Positions 23,591 through 36,990 of a stretch of DNA of 64,000 bases are shown here, in pieces (position 1 is the first letter of the stretch; the number at the start of each line of letters is the position of its first letter). The DNA is taken from assembly GCA_920105625.2 (NCBI GenBank), contig CAKKTE020000288.1:930001-994000 (forward strand), read 5' to 3'. The position numbers and the translations under genes were made by a program. The notes beneath the pieces were generated by a model. The model did not search any database and was not told the origin of the DNA. It saw only the letters and a program-made list of their open reading frames with translations. This stretch comes from Clusia tigrina (Eukaryota > Arthropoda > Insecta > Diptera > Clusiidae).

Positions 23591-26480
23591 TCAAAGTTTG
23601 CAACATACAAATGCTTGTACCTTTTTACTGGAGCGTCATAAAACCTTGAAATTTTATAACAGTAAAGTACTCGAGCCTCTTGTCAATTTAAGCTATCGCT
23701 CAAAGCAATGCTACCCTTGAGTCCCAAATCGAACACTGATAAAACTTCAAATGGCCCTAAATTCTATACGGTACGTCCTACACCTATCAAAGGTTGCAGC
23801 ATACAAATGCTTGTAACTTTTTACTGGAGCGTCATAAAACCTTGAAATTTTGTAACAATAAAGTACTCGAGCCTCTTGTCAATTTAAGCAATCGCTTAAA
23901 GCTATGCTACCTTTGAGTCCCAAATCAAACACTGATAAAACTTCAAATGGACCTAACTTCTATACGGTACGTCCTACACCTATCAAAGATTGCAACATAC
24001 AAATGCTTGTAACTTTTTACTGGAGCGTCATAAAACCTTAAAATTTAGTAACAATAAAGTACTCGAGCCTTTTGTCAATTTAAGTTATCGCTCAAAGCTA
24101 TGCTACCCTTGAGTCCCAAATCAAACAGTGATAAAACTTCAAATGGCCCTAACTTCTATACGGTACGTCCTACACCTATCAAATTTTGCAACAAACAAAT
24201 GCTTGTAACTTTTTACTGGATCGTCATAAAACCTTGCAATTTTGTAACAATAAAGTACTCGAGCCTCTTGTCAATTTAAGCAATCGCTTAAAGCTATGCT
24301 AGCTTTGAGTCCCAAATCAAACACTGATAAAACTTCAAATGGCCCTAACTTCTATACGGTACGTCCTACACCTATCAAAGTTTGCAACATACAAATGCTT
24401 GTAACTTTTTACTAGAGCGTCATAAAACCTTGAAATTTTGTAACAATAAAGTACTCGAGCCTCTTGTCAATTTAAGCTATCGCTCAAAGCTATGCTACCC
24501 TTGAGTCCCAAATCAAACACTAATAAAGCTTCAAATGGCCCTGACTTCTATACGGTACATCCTACAGCTATCAAAGTTTGCAACATACTAATGCTTGTTG
24601 CTTTTTACTGGATCGTCACAAAACCTTGCAATTTTGTAACAATAAAGTACTCGAGCCTCTTGTAAATTTAAGCTATCGCTCAGAGCTATGCTACCCTTCA
24701 GTCCCAAATCAAACACTGATAAAACTTCAAATGGCCCTAACTTCTATACTGTACGTCCTACACTTCTCAAAGTTTGCAACATACAAATGCTTGTACCGTT
24801 TTACTGGAGCGTCATAAAACCTTGAAATTTTATAACAGTAAACTACTCGAGCCTCTTGCCAATTTAAGCTATCGCTCAAAGCAATGCTAGCCTTGAGTCC
24901 CAAATCGAACACTGATAAAACTTCAAATGGCCCTAACTTCTATACGGTACGTCCTACACCTATCAAAGGTTGCAGCATACAAATGCTTGTAACTTTTTAC
25001 TGGAGCGTCATAAAACCTTGAAATTTTGTAACAATAAAGTACTCGAGCCTCTTGTCAATTTAAGCAATCGCTTAAAGCTATGCTACCTGTGAGTCCCAAA
25101 TCAAACACTGATAAAACTTCAAATGGACCTAACTTCTATACGGTACGTCCTACACCTATCAAAGTTTGCAACATACAAATGCTTGTAACTTTTTACTGGA
25201 GCGTCATAAATCCTTGAAATTTAGTAACAATAAAGTACTCGAGCCTCTTGTCAATTTAAGTTATCGCTCAAATCTATGCTACCCTTGAGTCCCAAATCAA
25301 ACAGTGATAAAACTTCAAATGGCCCTAACTTCTATACGGTACGTCCTACACCTATCAAAGTTTGCAACAAAGAAATGCTTGTAACTTTTTACTGGAACGT
25401 CATAAAACCTTGCAATTTTGTAACAATAAAGTACTCGAGCCTCTTGTCAATTTAAGCAATCGCTTAAAGCTATGCTACCTTTGAGTCCCAAATCAAACAC
25501 TGATAAAACTTCAAATGGACCTAACTTCTATACGGTACTTCCTACACCTATCAAAGTTTGCAACATACAAATGCTTGTAACTTTTTACTGGAGCGTCATA
25601 AAACCTTAAAATTTAGTAACAATAAAGTACTCGAGCCTCTTGTCAATTTAAGCTATCGCTCAGAGCTATGCTACCCTTCAGTCCCAAATCAAACACTTTT
25701 AAAACTTCAAATGGCCCTAACTTCTATACGGTACGTCCTACACCTATCAAAGTTTGCAACATACAAATGCTTGTAACTTTTTACTAGAGCGTCATAAAAG
25801 CTTGAAATTTTGTAACAATAAAGTACTCGAGCCTCTTGTCAATTTAAGTTATCACTCAAAGCTTTGCTACCCTTGAGTCCCAAATCAAACACTGATAAAA
25901 CTTCAAATGGCCCTAACTTCTATACGGTACGTTCTACACCTATCAAAGTTTGCAACATACAAATGCTTGTAACTTTTTACTAGAGCGTCATAAAACCTTG
26001 AAATTTTGTAACAATAAAGTACTCGAGCCTCTTGTCAATTTAAGCTATCGCTCAAAGCTATGCTACCCTTGAGTCCCAAATCAAACACTGATAAAGCTTC
26101 AAATGGCCCTGACTTCTATACGGTACGTCCTACAGCTATCAAAGTTTGCAACATACAAATGCTTGTAACTTTTTACTGGAGCGTCGCAAAACCTTGCAAT
26201 TTTGTAACAATAAAGTACTCGAGCCTCTTGTCAATTTAAGCTATCGCTCAGAGCTATGCTACCCTTCAGTCCCAAATGAAACACTGATAAAACTTCAAAT
26301 GGTCCTAACTTCTATACTGTACGTCCTACACTTCTCAAAGTTTGCAACATACAAATGCTTGTACCGTTTTACTGGAGCGTCATAAAACCTTGAAATTTTA
26401 TAACAGTAAACTACTCGAGCCTCTTGCCAATTTAAGCTATCGCTCAAAGCAATGCTACCCTTGAGTCCCAAATCGAACAC
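23590..26480 (+). repeat. Block 7: domain-4-like units
   Basis: The order from TAAATTCTATACGG (23758) through AAATTTTGCAACAAAC with ACTGGATCG (24181-24221), ACTAATAAAGC (24520) and CTACTCGAGCC units repeats that of 14.0-20.8 kb and of 38.9-40.2 kb. The part from about 24.9 to 26.5 kb follows the 19.2-20.8 kb order, including CATAAATCCTTG (25207), CACTTTTAAAAC (25693) and the GAGCGTCGCAAAACC unit (26180). One private change is CAACAAAGAAATGC near 25365. Confidence 0.75.
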
Positions 26481-28450
26481 TGATAAAACTTCAAATGGCC
26501 CTAACTTCTATACGGTACGTCCTACACCTATCAAAGGTTGCAGCATACAAATGCTTGTAACTTTTTACTGGAGCGTCATAAAACCTTGAAATTTTGTAAC
26601 AATAAAGTACTCGAGCCTCTTGTCAATTTAAGCAATCGCTTAAAGCTATGCTACCTTTGAGTCCCAAATCAAACACTGATAAAACTTCAAATGGACCTAA
26701 CTTCTATACTGTACGTCCTACACCTATCAAAGTTTGCAACATACAAATGCTTGTAACTTTTTACTGGAGCGTCATAAAACCTTGAAATTTTGTAACAATA
26801 AAGAACTCGAGCCTCTTGTCAATTTAAGCTATCGCTCAAAGCTATGCTACCCTTGAGTCGCAAATCAAACACTGATAAAACTTCAAATGGCCCTAACTTC
26901 TATACGGTGCGTCCTAAGCCTATCAAAGTTTGCAACATACAAATGCTTGTAACTTTTTACTGGAGCGTCATAAAACCTTGCAATTTTGTAACAATAAAGT
27001 ACTCGACCCTCTTGTTAATTTAAGCTCTCGCTCAAAGCTATGCTACCCTTCAGTCCCAAATCAAACACTGATAAAATTGCAAATGGCCCTAACTTATATA
27101 CGGTACGTCCTACACTTATCAATGTTTGCAACATACATATGCTTGTAACTTTTTACTGGAGCGTCATAAAACCTTAAAATTTTGTAACAATAAAGTACTC
27201 GAGCCTCTTGTTAATTTAAGCTATCGGTCAAAGCTATGCTACCCTTGAGTCCCAAATTAAACACTGATAAAACTTCAAATGGCCCTTACTTCTATACGGT
27301 ACGCCCTACACCTATCAAAGTTTGCAACATACAAATGCTTGTAACTTTTTACTGGAGCGTCATAAAACCTTGAAATTTAGTAACAATAAAGTACTCGAGC
27401 CTCTTGACAATTTAAGTTATCGCTCAAAGCTATGCTACCCTTGAGTCCCAAATCAAACACTGATAAAACTTCAAATGGCCCTAACTTCTATACGGTACGT
27501 CCTACACCTATCAAAGTTTGCAACATACAAATGCTTGTAACTTTTTACTGGAGCGTCATAAAACCTTGAAATTTAGTAACAATAAAGTACTCGAGCCTCT
27601 TGTCAATTTAAGTTATCGCTCAAAGCTATGCTACCCTTGAGTCCCAAATCAAACACTGATAAAACTTCAAATGGCCCTAACTTCTATACGGTACGTCCTA
27701 CACCTATCAAAGTCTGCAACATACAAATGCTTGTAACTTTTTACTGTAGCGTCATAAAACCTTGAAATTTTGTAACAGTAAAGTACTCGACCCTCTTGTC
27801 AATTTAAGCTATCGCTCAAAGCTATGCTACCCTTGAGCCCCAAATCGAACAGTGATAAAACTTCAAATGGCCCTAACTTCTATACGGTACGTCCTACACC
27901 TATCAAAGTTTGCAACAAACAAATGCTTGTAACTTTTTACTGGAACGTCATAAAACCTTGCAATTTTGTAACAATAAAGTACTCGAGCCTCTTGTCAATT
28001 TAAGCAATCGCTTAAAGCTATGCTACCTTTGAGTCCCAAATCAAACACTGATAAAACTTCAAATGGCCCTAACTTCTATACGGTACGTCCTACACCTATC
28101 AAAGTTTGCAACATACAAATGCTTGTAACTTTTTACTAGAGCGTCATAAAACCTTGAAATTTTGTAACAATAAAGTACTCGAGCATCTTGTCAATTTAAG
28201 CTATCGCTCAAAGCTATGCTACCCTTGAGTCCCAAATCAAACACTGATAAAGCTTCAAATGGCCCTGACTTCTATGCGGTACGTCCTACAGCTATCAAAG
28301 TTTGCAACATACAAATGCTTGTAACTTTTTACTGGAGCGTCACAAAACCTTGCAATTTTGTAACAATAAAGTACTCGAGCCTCTTGTCAATTTAAGCTAT
28401 CGCTCAGAGCTATGCTACCCTTCAGTCCCAAATGAAACACTGATAAAACT
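26480..28450 (+). repeat. HOR domain 5, copy 2
   Basis: This is a second copy of the 20.8-22.3 kb order, displaced 5,878 bp (30 units less 2 nt). GTGCGTCCTAAGCC (26908) and ACATACATATGC (27131) are private changes. It contains an extra CTATACTGTACGTCC unit (26704) that copy 1 lacks but the 43.9 and 45.9 kb copies have. After GAGCATC it continues with CAAAGC...CTACCC and a CCCAAATGAAAC unit. It matches about 45.7-47.65 kb at 98 units. Confidence 0.8.
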
Positions 28451-29280
28451 TCAAATGGCCCTAACTTCTATACGGGACGTCCTACACTTATCAAAGTTTG
28501 CAACATACAAATGCTTGTAACTTTTTACTTGAGCAATATAAAACCTTGAAATTTTGTAACAATAAAGTACTCAAGCCTCTTGTCAATTTAAGCTATCGCT
28601 CAAAGCTATGCTACCCTTGAGTCCCAAATCAAACACTGATAAAGCTTCAAATGGCCCTGACTTCTATACGGTACGTCCTACACCTATCAAAGTTTGCAAC
28701 ATACAAATGCTTGTACCTTTTTACTGGAGCGTCATAAAACCTTGAAATTTTATAACAGTAAAGTACTCGAGCCTCTTGTCAATTTAAGCTATCGTCCAAA
28801 GCAATGCTACCCTTGAGTCCCAAATCGAACACTGATAAAACTTCAAATGGCCCTAACTTCTATACGGTACGTCCTACACCTATCAAAGGTTGCAGCATAC
28901 AAATGCTTGTAACTTTTTACGGGAGCGTCATAAAACCTTCAAATTTTGTAACAATAAAGTACTCGAGCCTCTTGTCAATTTAATCTATCGCTCAAAGCTA
29001 TGCTACCCTTGAGTCCCAAATCAAACAATGATAAAGCTTCAAATGGCCCTGACTTCTATACGGTACGTCCTACAGCTATCAATGTTTGCAACATACAAAT
29101 GCTTGTAACTTTTTACTGGAGCGTCACAAAACCTTGCAATTTTGTAACAATAAAGTACTCGAGCCTCTTGTTAATTTAAGCTATCGCTCAAAGCTATGCT
29201 ACCCTTGAGTCCCAAATCAAACACTGATAAAACTTCAAATGGCCCTAACTTCTATACGGTACGTCCTACACCTATCAAAG
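28450..29280 (+). repeat. Block 9: GAGCAATATAAAACC and CAATGATAAAGC units
   Basis: Four to five units are marked by CGGGACGTCC (28474), GAGCAATATAAAACC (28531), ACCTTCAAATTTTG (28937), TTTAATCTATCGC (28979), CAATGATAAAGC (29027) and ATCAATGTTTGC (29079). The same series stands at 50.4-51.2 kb, 21,945 bp away (112 units less 7 nt). The two copies are followed by different DNA: domain 2-like units here and domain 16 there. Confidence 0.75.
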
Positions 29281-32200
29281 TTTGCAACATACAAATGCTT
29301 GTAACTTTTTACTGTAGCGCCATAAAACATTGAAATTTTGTAACAGTAAAGTACTCGACCCTCTTCTCAATTTAAGCTATCGCTCAAAGCTATGCGACCC
29401 TTGAGCCCCAAATCGAACAGTGATAAAACTTCAAATGGCCCTAACTTCTATACGGTACGTCCTACACCTATCAAAGTTTGCAACAAACAAATGCTTGTAA
29501 CTTTTTACTGGAACGTCATAAAACCTTGCAATTTTGTAACAATAAAGTACTCGAGCCTCTTGTCAATTTAAGCAATCGCTTAAAGCTATACTACCTTTGA
29601 GTCCCAAATCAAACACTAATAAAACTTCAAATGGCCCTAACTTCTATACGGTACGTCCTACACCTATCAAAGTCTGCAACATACAAATGCTTGTAACTTT
29701 TTACTAGAGCGTCATAAAACCTTGAAATTTTGTAACAATAAAGTACTCGAGCCTCTTGTCAATTTAAGCTATCGCTCAAACCTATGCTACCCTTGAGTCC
29801 CAAATCGAACACTGATAAAGCTTCAAATGGCCCTGACTTCTATAGGGTACGTCCTACAGCTATCAAAGTTTGCAACATACAAATGCTTGTAACTTTTTAC
29901 TGGAGCGTCACAAAACCTTGAAATTTTGTAACAATAAAGTACTCGAGCCTCTTGTCAATTTAAGCTATCGCTCAAACCTATGCTACCCTTGAGTCCCAAA
30001 TCGAACACTGATAAAGCTTCAAATGGCCCTGACTTCTATAGGGTACGTCCTACTGCTATCAAAGTTTGCAACATACAAATGCTTGTAACTTTTTACTGGA
30101 GCGTCACAAAACCTTGCAATTTTGTAACAATAAAGTACTCGGGCCTCTTGTCAATTTAAGCTATCGCGCAGAGCTATGCTACCCTTCAGTCCCAAATCAA
30201 ACACTGATAAAACTTCAAATGGCCCTAACTTCTATACTGTACGTCCTACACTTCTCAAAGTTTGCAACATACAAATGCTTGTACCTTTTTACTGGAGCGT
30301 CATAAAACCTTGAAATTTTATAACAGTAAAGTACTCGAGCCTCTTGCCAATTTAAGCTATCGCTCAAAGCAATGCTACCCTTGAGTCCCAAATCGAACAC
30401 TGATAAAACTTCAAATGGCCCTAACTTCTATACGGTACGTCCTACACGTATCAAAATTTGCAACATACAAATGCTTGTAACTTTTTACTGGAGCGTCATA
30501 AAACCTTGAAATTTAGTAACAATAAAGTACTCGAGCCTCTTGTCAATTTAAGTTATCGCTCAAAGCTATGCTACCCTTGAGTCCCAAATCAAACACTGAT
30601 AAAACTTCAAATGGCCCTAACTTCTATACGGTACGTCCTACACCTATCAAAGTTTGCAACATACAAATGCTTGTAACTTTTTACTGTAGCGTCATAAAAC
30701 CTTGAAATTTTGTAACAGTAAAGTACTCGACCCTCTTCTCAATTTAAGCTATCGCTCAAAGCTATGCTACCCTTGAGCCCCAAATCGAACAGTGATAAAA
30801 CTTCAAATGGCCCTAACTTCTATACGGTACGTCCTACACCTATCAAAGTTTGCAACAAACAAATGCTTGTAACTTTTTACTGGAACGTCATAAAACCTTG
30901 CAATTTTGTAACAATAAAGTACTCGAGCCTCTTGTCAATTTAAGCAATCGCTTAAAGCTATGCTACCTTTGAGTCCCAAATCAAACACTGATAAAACTTC
31001 AAATGGCCCTAACTTCTATACGATACGTCCTACACCTATCAAAGTTTGCAACATACAAATGCTTGTAACTTTTTACTAGAGCGTCATAAAACCTTGAAAT
31101 TTTGTAACAATAAAGTACTCGAGCCTCTTGTCAATTTAAGCTATCGCTCAAACCTATGCTACCCTTGAGTCCCAAATCGAACACTGATAAAGCTTCAAAT
31201 GGCCCTGACTTCTATAGGGTACGTCCTACAGCTATCAAAGTTTGCAACATACAAATGCTTGTAAGTTTTTACTGGAGCGTCACAAAACCTTGCAATTTTG
31301 TAACAATAAAGTACTCGGGCCTCTTGTCAATTTAAGCTATCGCTCAGAGCTATGCTACCCTTCAGTCCCAAATCAAACACTGATAAAACTTCAAATGGCC
31401 CTAACTTCTATACTGTACGTCCTACACTTCTCAAAGTTTGCAACATACAAATGCTTGTACCTTTTTACTGGAGCGTCATAAAACCTTGAAATTTTATAAC
31501 AGTAAAGTACTCGAGCCTCTTGCCAATTTAAGCTATCGCTCAAAGCAATGCTACCCTTGAGTCCCAAATCGAACACTGATAAAACTTCAAATGGCCCTAA
31601 CTTATATACGGTACATCCTACACCTATCAAAGGTTGCAGCATACAAATGCTTGTAACTTTTTACTGGAGCGTCATAAAACCTTGAAATTTTGTAACAATA
31701 AAGTACTCGAGCCTCTTGTCAATTTAAGCAATCGCTTAAAGCTATGCTACCTTTGAGTCCCAAATCAAACACTGATAAAACTTCAAATGGACCTAACTTC
31801 TATACGGTACGTCCTACACCTATCAAAGTTTGCAACATACAAATGCTTGTAACTTTTTACTGGAGCGTCATAAAACCTTGAAATTTAGTAACAATAAAGT
31901 ACTCGAGCCTCTTGTCAATTTAAGTTATCGCTCAAAGCTATGCTACCCTTGAGTCCCAAATCAAACACTGATAAATTTTCAAATGGCCCTAACTTCTATA
32001 CGGTACGTCCTACACTTATCAAAGTTTGCAACATACAAATGCTTGTAACTTTTTACTGGATCGTCATAAAACCTTGCAATTTTGTAACAATAACGTACTC
32101 GAGCCTCTTGTCAATTTAAGCTATCGCTCAAAGCTATGCTACCCTTGAGTCCCAAATCAAACACTGATAAAGCTTCAAATGGCCCTGACTTCTATATGGT

Positions 32201-35200
32201 ACGTCCTACAGCTATCAAAGTATGCAACATACAAATACTTGCAACTTTTTACTGGAGCGTCATAAAACCTTGAAATTTAGTAACAATAAAGTACTCGAGC
32301 CTCTTGTCAATTTAAGTTATCGCTCAAAGCTATGCTACGCTTGAGTCCCAAATCAAACACTGATAAAACTTCAAATGGCCCTAGCTTCTATACGGTACGT
32401 CCTACACCTATCAAAGTTTGCAACATACAAATGCTTGTAACTTTTTACTGGAGCGTCATAAAACCTTGAAATTTTGTAGCAATAAAGTACTCGAGCCTCT
32501 TGTCAATTTAAGCTATCGCTCAAAGCTATGCTACCCTTGAGTCCCAAATCAAACACTGATAAAACTTCAAATGGCCCTAACTTCTATACGGTGCGTCCTA
32601 AACCTGTCAAAGTTTGCAACATACAAATGCTTGTAACTTTTTACTGGAGCGTCATAAAACCTTGCAATTTTGTAACAATAAAGTACTCGACCCTCTTGTT
32701 AATTTAAGCTCTCGCTCAAAGCTATGCTACCCTTCAGTCCCAAATCAAACACTGATAAAACTGCAAATGGCCCTAACTTCTATACGGTACGTCCTACACC
32801 TATCAAAGTTTGCAACATACAAATGCTTGTAACTTTTTACTGTAGCGCCATAAAACATTGAAATTTTGTAACAGTAAAGTACTCGACCCTCTTCTCAATT
32901 TAAGCTATCGCTCAAAGCTATGCTACCCTTCAGTCCCAAATCAAACACTGATAAAACTGCAAATGGCCCTAACTTCTATACGGTACGTCCTACACCTATC
33001 AAAGTTTGCAACAAACAAATGCTTGTAACTTTTTACTGGAACGTCATAAAACCTTGCAATTTTGTAACAATAAAGTACTCGAGCCTCTTGTCAATTTAAG
33101 CAATCGCTTAAAGCTATGCTACCTTTGAGTCCCAAATCAAACACTGATAAAACTTCAAATGGACCTAACTTCTATACGGTACGTCCTACACCTATCAAAG
33201 TTTGCAACATACAAATGCTTGTAACTTTTTACTGGAGCGTCATAAAACCTTGAAATTTAGTAACAATAAAGTACTCGAGCCTCTTGTCAATTTAAGTTAT
33301 CGCTCAAAGCTATGCTACCCTTGAGTCCCAAATCAAACACTGATAAATTTTCAAATCGCCCTAACTTCTATACGGTACGTCCTACACTTATCAAAGTTTG
33401 CAACATACAAATGCTTGTAACTTTTTACTGGAGCGTCATAAAACCTTGCAATTTTGTAACAATAAAGTACTCGAGCCTCTTGTCAATTTAAGCTATCGCT
33501 CAAAGCTATGCTACCCTTGAGTCCCAAATCAAACACTGATAAAGCTTCAAATGGCCCTGACTTCTATATGGTACGTCCTACAGCTATCAAAGTATGCAAC
33601 ATACAAATACTTGCAACTTTTTACTGGAGCGTCATAAAACCTTGAAATTTAGTAACAATAAAGTACTCGAGCCTCTTGTCAATTTAAGTTATCGCTCAAA
33701 GCTATGCTACGCTTGAGTCCCAAATCAAACACTGATAAAACTTCAAATAGCCCTAGCTTCTATACGGTACGTCCTACACCTATCAAAGTTTGCAACATAC
33801 AAATGCTTGTAACTTTTTACTGGAGCGTCATAAAACCTTGAAATTTTGTAGCAATAAAGTACTCGAGCCTCTTGTCAATTTAAGCTATCGCTCAAAGCTA
33901 TGCTACCCTTGAGTCCCAAATCAAACACTGATAAAACTTCAAATGGCCCTAACTTCTATACGGTGCGTCCTAAACCTATCAAAGTTTGCAACATACAAAT
34001 GCTTGTAACTTTTTACTGGAGCGTCATAAAACCTTGCAATTTTGTAACAGTAAAGTACTCGACCCTCTTCTCAATTTAAGCTCTCGCTCAAAGCTATGCT
34101 ACCCTTCAGTCCCAAATCAAACACTGATAAAACTGCAAATGGCCCTAACTTCTATACGGTACGTCCTACACCTATCAAAGTTTGCAACAAACAAATGCTT
34201 GTAACTTTTTACTGGAACGTCATAAAACCTTGCAATTTTGTAACAATAAAGTACTCGAGCCTCTTGTCAATTTAAGCAATCGCTTAAAGCTATGCTACCT
34301 TTGAGTCCCAAATCAAACACTGATAAAACTTCAAATGGCCCCTAACTTCTATACGGTACGTCCTACACCTATCAAAGTTTGCAACATACAAATGCTTGTA
34401 ACTTTTTACTAGAGCGTCATAAAACCTTGAAATTTTGTAACAATAAAGTACTCGAGCCTCTTGTCAATTTAAGCTATCGCTCAAACCTATGCTACCCTTG
34501 AGTCCCAAATCGAACACTGATAAAGCTTCAAATGGCCCTGACTTCTATAGGGTACGTCCTACAGCTATCAAAGTTTGCAACATACAAATGCTTGTAACTT
34601 TTTACTGGAGCGTCACAAAACCTTGAAATTTTGTAACAATAAAGTACTCGAGCCTATTGTCAATTTAAGCTATCGCTCAAACCTATGCTACCCTTGAGTC
34701 CCAAATCGAACACTGATAAAGCTTCAAATGGCCCTGACTTCTATAGGGTATGTCCTACAGCTATCAAAGTTTGCAACATACAAATGCTTGTAACTTTTTA
34801 CTGGAGCGTCACAAAACCTTGCAATTTTGTAACAATAAAGTACTCGGGCCTCTTGTCAATTTAAGCTATTGCTCAGAGCTATGCTACCCTTCAGTCCCAA
34901 ATCAAACACTGATAAAACTTCAAATGGCCCTAACTTCTATACTGTACGTCCTACACTTCTCAAAGTTTGCAACATACAAATGCTTGTACCTTTTTACTGG
35001 AGCGTCATAAAACCTTGAAATTTTATAACAGTAAAGTACTCGAGCCTCTTGCCAATTTAAGCTATCGCTCAAAGCAATGCTACCCTTGAGTCCCAAATCG
35101 AACACTGATAAAATTTCAAATGGCCCTAACTTCTATACGGTACGTCCTACACCTATCAAAGTTTGCAACATACAAATGCTTGTAACTTTTTACTGGAGCG

Positions 35201-36990
35201 TCATAAAACCTTGAAATTTAGTAACAATAAAGTACTCGAGCCTCTTGTCAATTTAAGTTATCGCTCAAAGCTATGCTACCCTTGAGTCCCAAATCAAACA
35301 CTGATAAAACTTCAAATGGCCCTAACTTCTATACGGTACGTCCTACACCTATCAAAGTTTGCAACATACAAATGCTTGTAACTTTTTACTGTAGCGTCAT
35401 AAAACCTTGAAATTTTGTAACAGTAAAGTACTCGACCCTCTTCTCAATTTAAGCTATCGCTCAAAGCTATGCTACCCTTGAGCCCCAAATCGAACAGTGA
35501 TAAAACTTCAAATGGCCCTAACTTCTATACGGTACGTCCTACACCTATCAAAGTTTGCAACAAACAAATGCTTGTAACTTTTTACTGGAACGTCATAAAA
35601 CCTTGCAATTTTGTAACAATAAAGTACTCGAGCCTCTTGTCAATTTAAGCAATCGCTTAAAGCTATGCTACCTTTGAGTCCCAAATCAAACACTGATAAA
35701 ACTTCAAATGGCCCTAACTTCTATACGGTACGTCCTACACCTATCAAAGTTTGCAACATACAAATGCTTGTAACTTTTTACTAGAGCGTCATAAAACCTT
35801 GAAATTTTGTAACAATAAAGTACTCGAGCCTCTTGTCAATTTAAGCTATCGCTCAAACCTATGCTACCCTTGAGTCCCAAATCGAACACTGATAAAGCTT
35901 CAAATGGCCCTGACTTCTATAGGGTACGTCCTACAGCTATCAAAGTTTGCAACATACAAATGCTTGTAACTTTTTACTGGAGCGTCACAAAACCTTGCAA
36001 TTTTGTAACAATAAAGTACTCGGGCCTCTTGTCAATTTAAGCTATCGCTCAGAGCTATGCTACCCTTCAGTCCCAAATCAAACACTGATAAAACTTCAAA
36101 TGGCCCTAACTTCTATACTGTACGTCCTACACTTCTCAAAGTTTGCAACATACAAATGCTTGTACCTTTTTACTGGAGCGTCATAAAACCTTGAAATTTT
36201 ATAACAGTAAAGTACTCGAGCCTCTTGCCAATTTAAGCTATCGCTCAAAGCAATGCTACCCTTGAGTCCCAAATCGAACACTGATAAAACTTCAAATGGC
36301 CCTAACTTCTATACGGTACATCCTACACCTATCAAAGGTTGCAGCATACAAATGCTTGTAACTTTTTACTGGAGCGTCATAAAACCTTGAAATTTTGTAA
36401 CAATAAAGTACTCGAGCCTCTTGTCAATTTAAGCAATCGCTTAAAGCTATGCTACCTTTGAGTCCCAAATCAAACACTGATAAAACTTCAAATGGACCTA
36501 ACTTCTATACGGTACGTCCTACACCTATCAAAGTTTGCAACATACAAATGCTTGTAACTTTTTACTGGAGCGTCATAAAACCTTGAAATTTAGTAACAAT
36601 AAAGTACTCGAGCCTCTTGTCAATTTAAGTTATCGCTCAAAGCTATGCTACCCTTGAGTCCCAAATCAAACACTGATAAATTTTCAAATGGCCCTAACTT
36701 CTATACGGTACGTCCTACACTTATCAAAGTTTGCAACATACAAATGCTTGTAACTTTTTACTGGAGCGTCATAAAACTTTGCAATTTTGTAACAATAAAG
36801 TACTCGAGCCTCTTGTCAATTTAAGCTATCGCTCAAAGCTATGCTACCCTTGAGTCCCAAATCAAACACTGATAAAGCTTCAAATGGCCCTGACTTCTAT
36901 ATGGTACGTCCTACAGCTATCAAAGTATGCAACATACAAATACTTGCAACTTTTTACTGGAGCGTCATAAAACCTTGAAATTTTGTAACA
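29280..36990 (+). repeat. Block 10: second copy of domain 2
   Basis: About 30.1-33.1 kb repeats 5.0-8.0 kb at an offset of 128 units, and about 34.05-37.0 kb repeats 9.35-12.3 kb at 126 units. Shared rare changes include CTTATATACGGTACATCC (31601), CCTAGCTTC (32379), ACTGTAGCGCC with AACATTG (32840), AACTGCAAATGG (34132) and AAGTCCTCGAG (36994). One unit at 34336 carries an extra C. A GTGCGTCCTAAACC unit appears at both 32591 and 33963, 1,372 bp (7 units) apart. Confidence 0.8.
34336..34344 (+). other. 1-nt insertion, TGGCCCCTAAC
   Basis: This is the only net insertion found in the window: C4 in place of C3. The matched unit near 9641 has C3, so the change arose after the 126-unit copies separated, or is a sequencing homopolymer error. 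Confidence 0.85.
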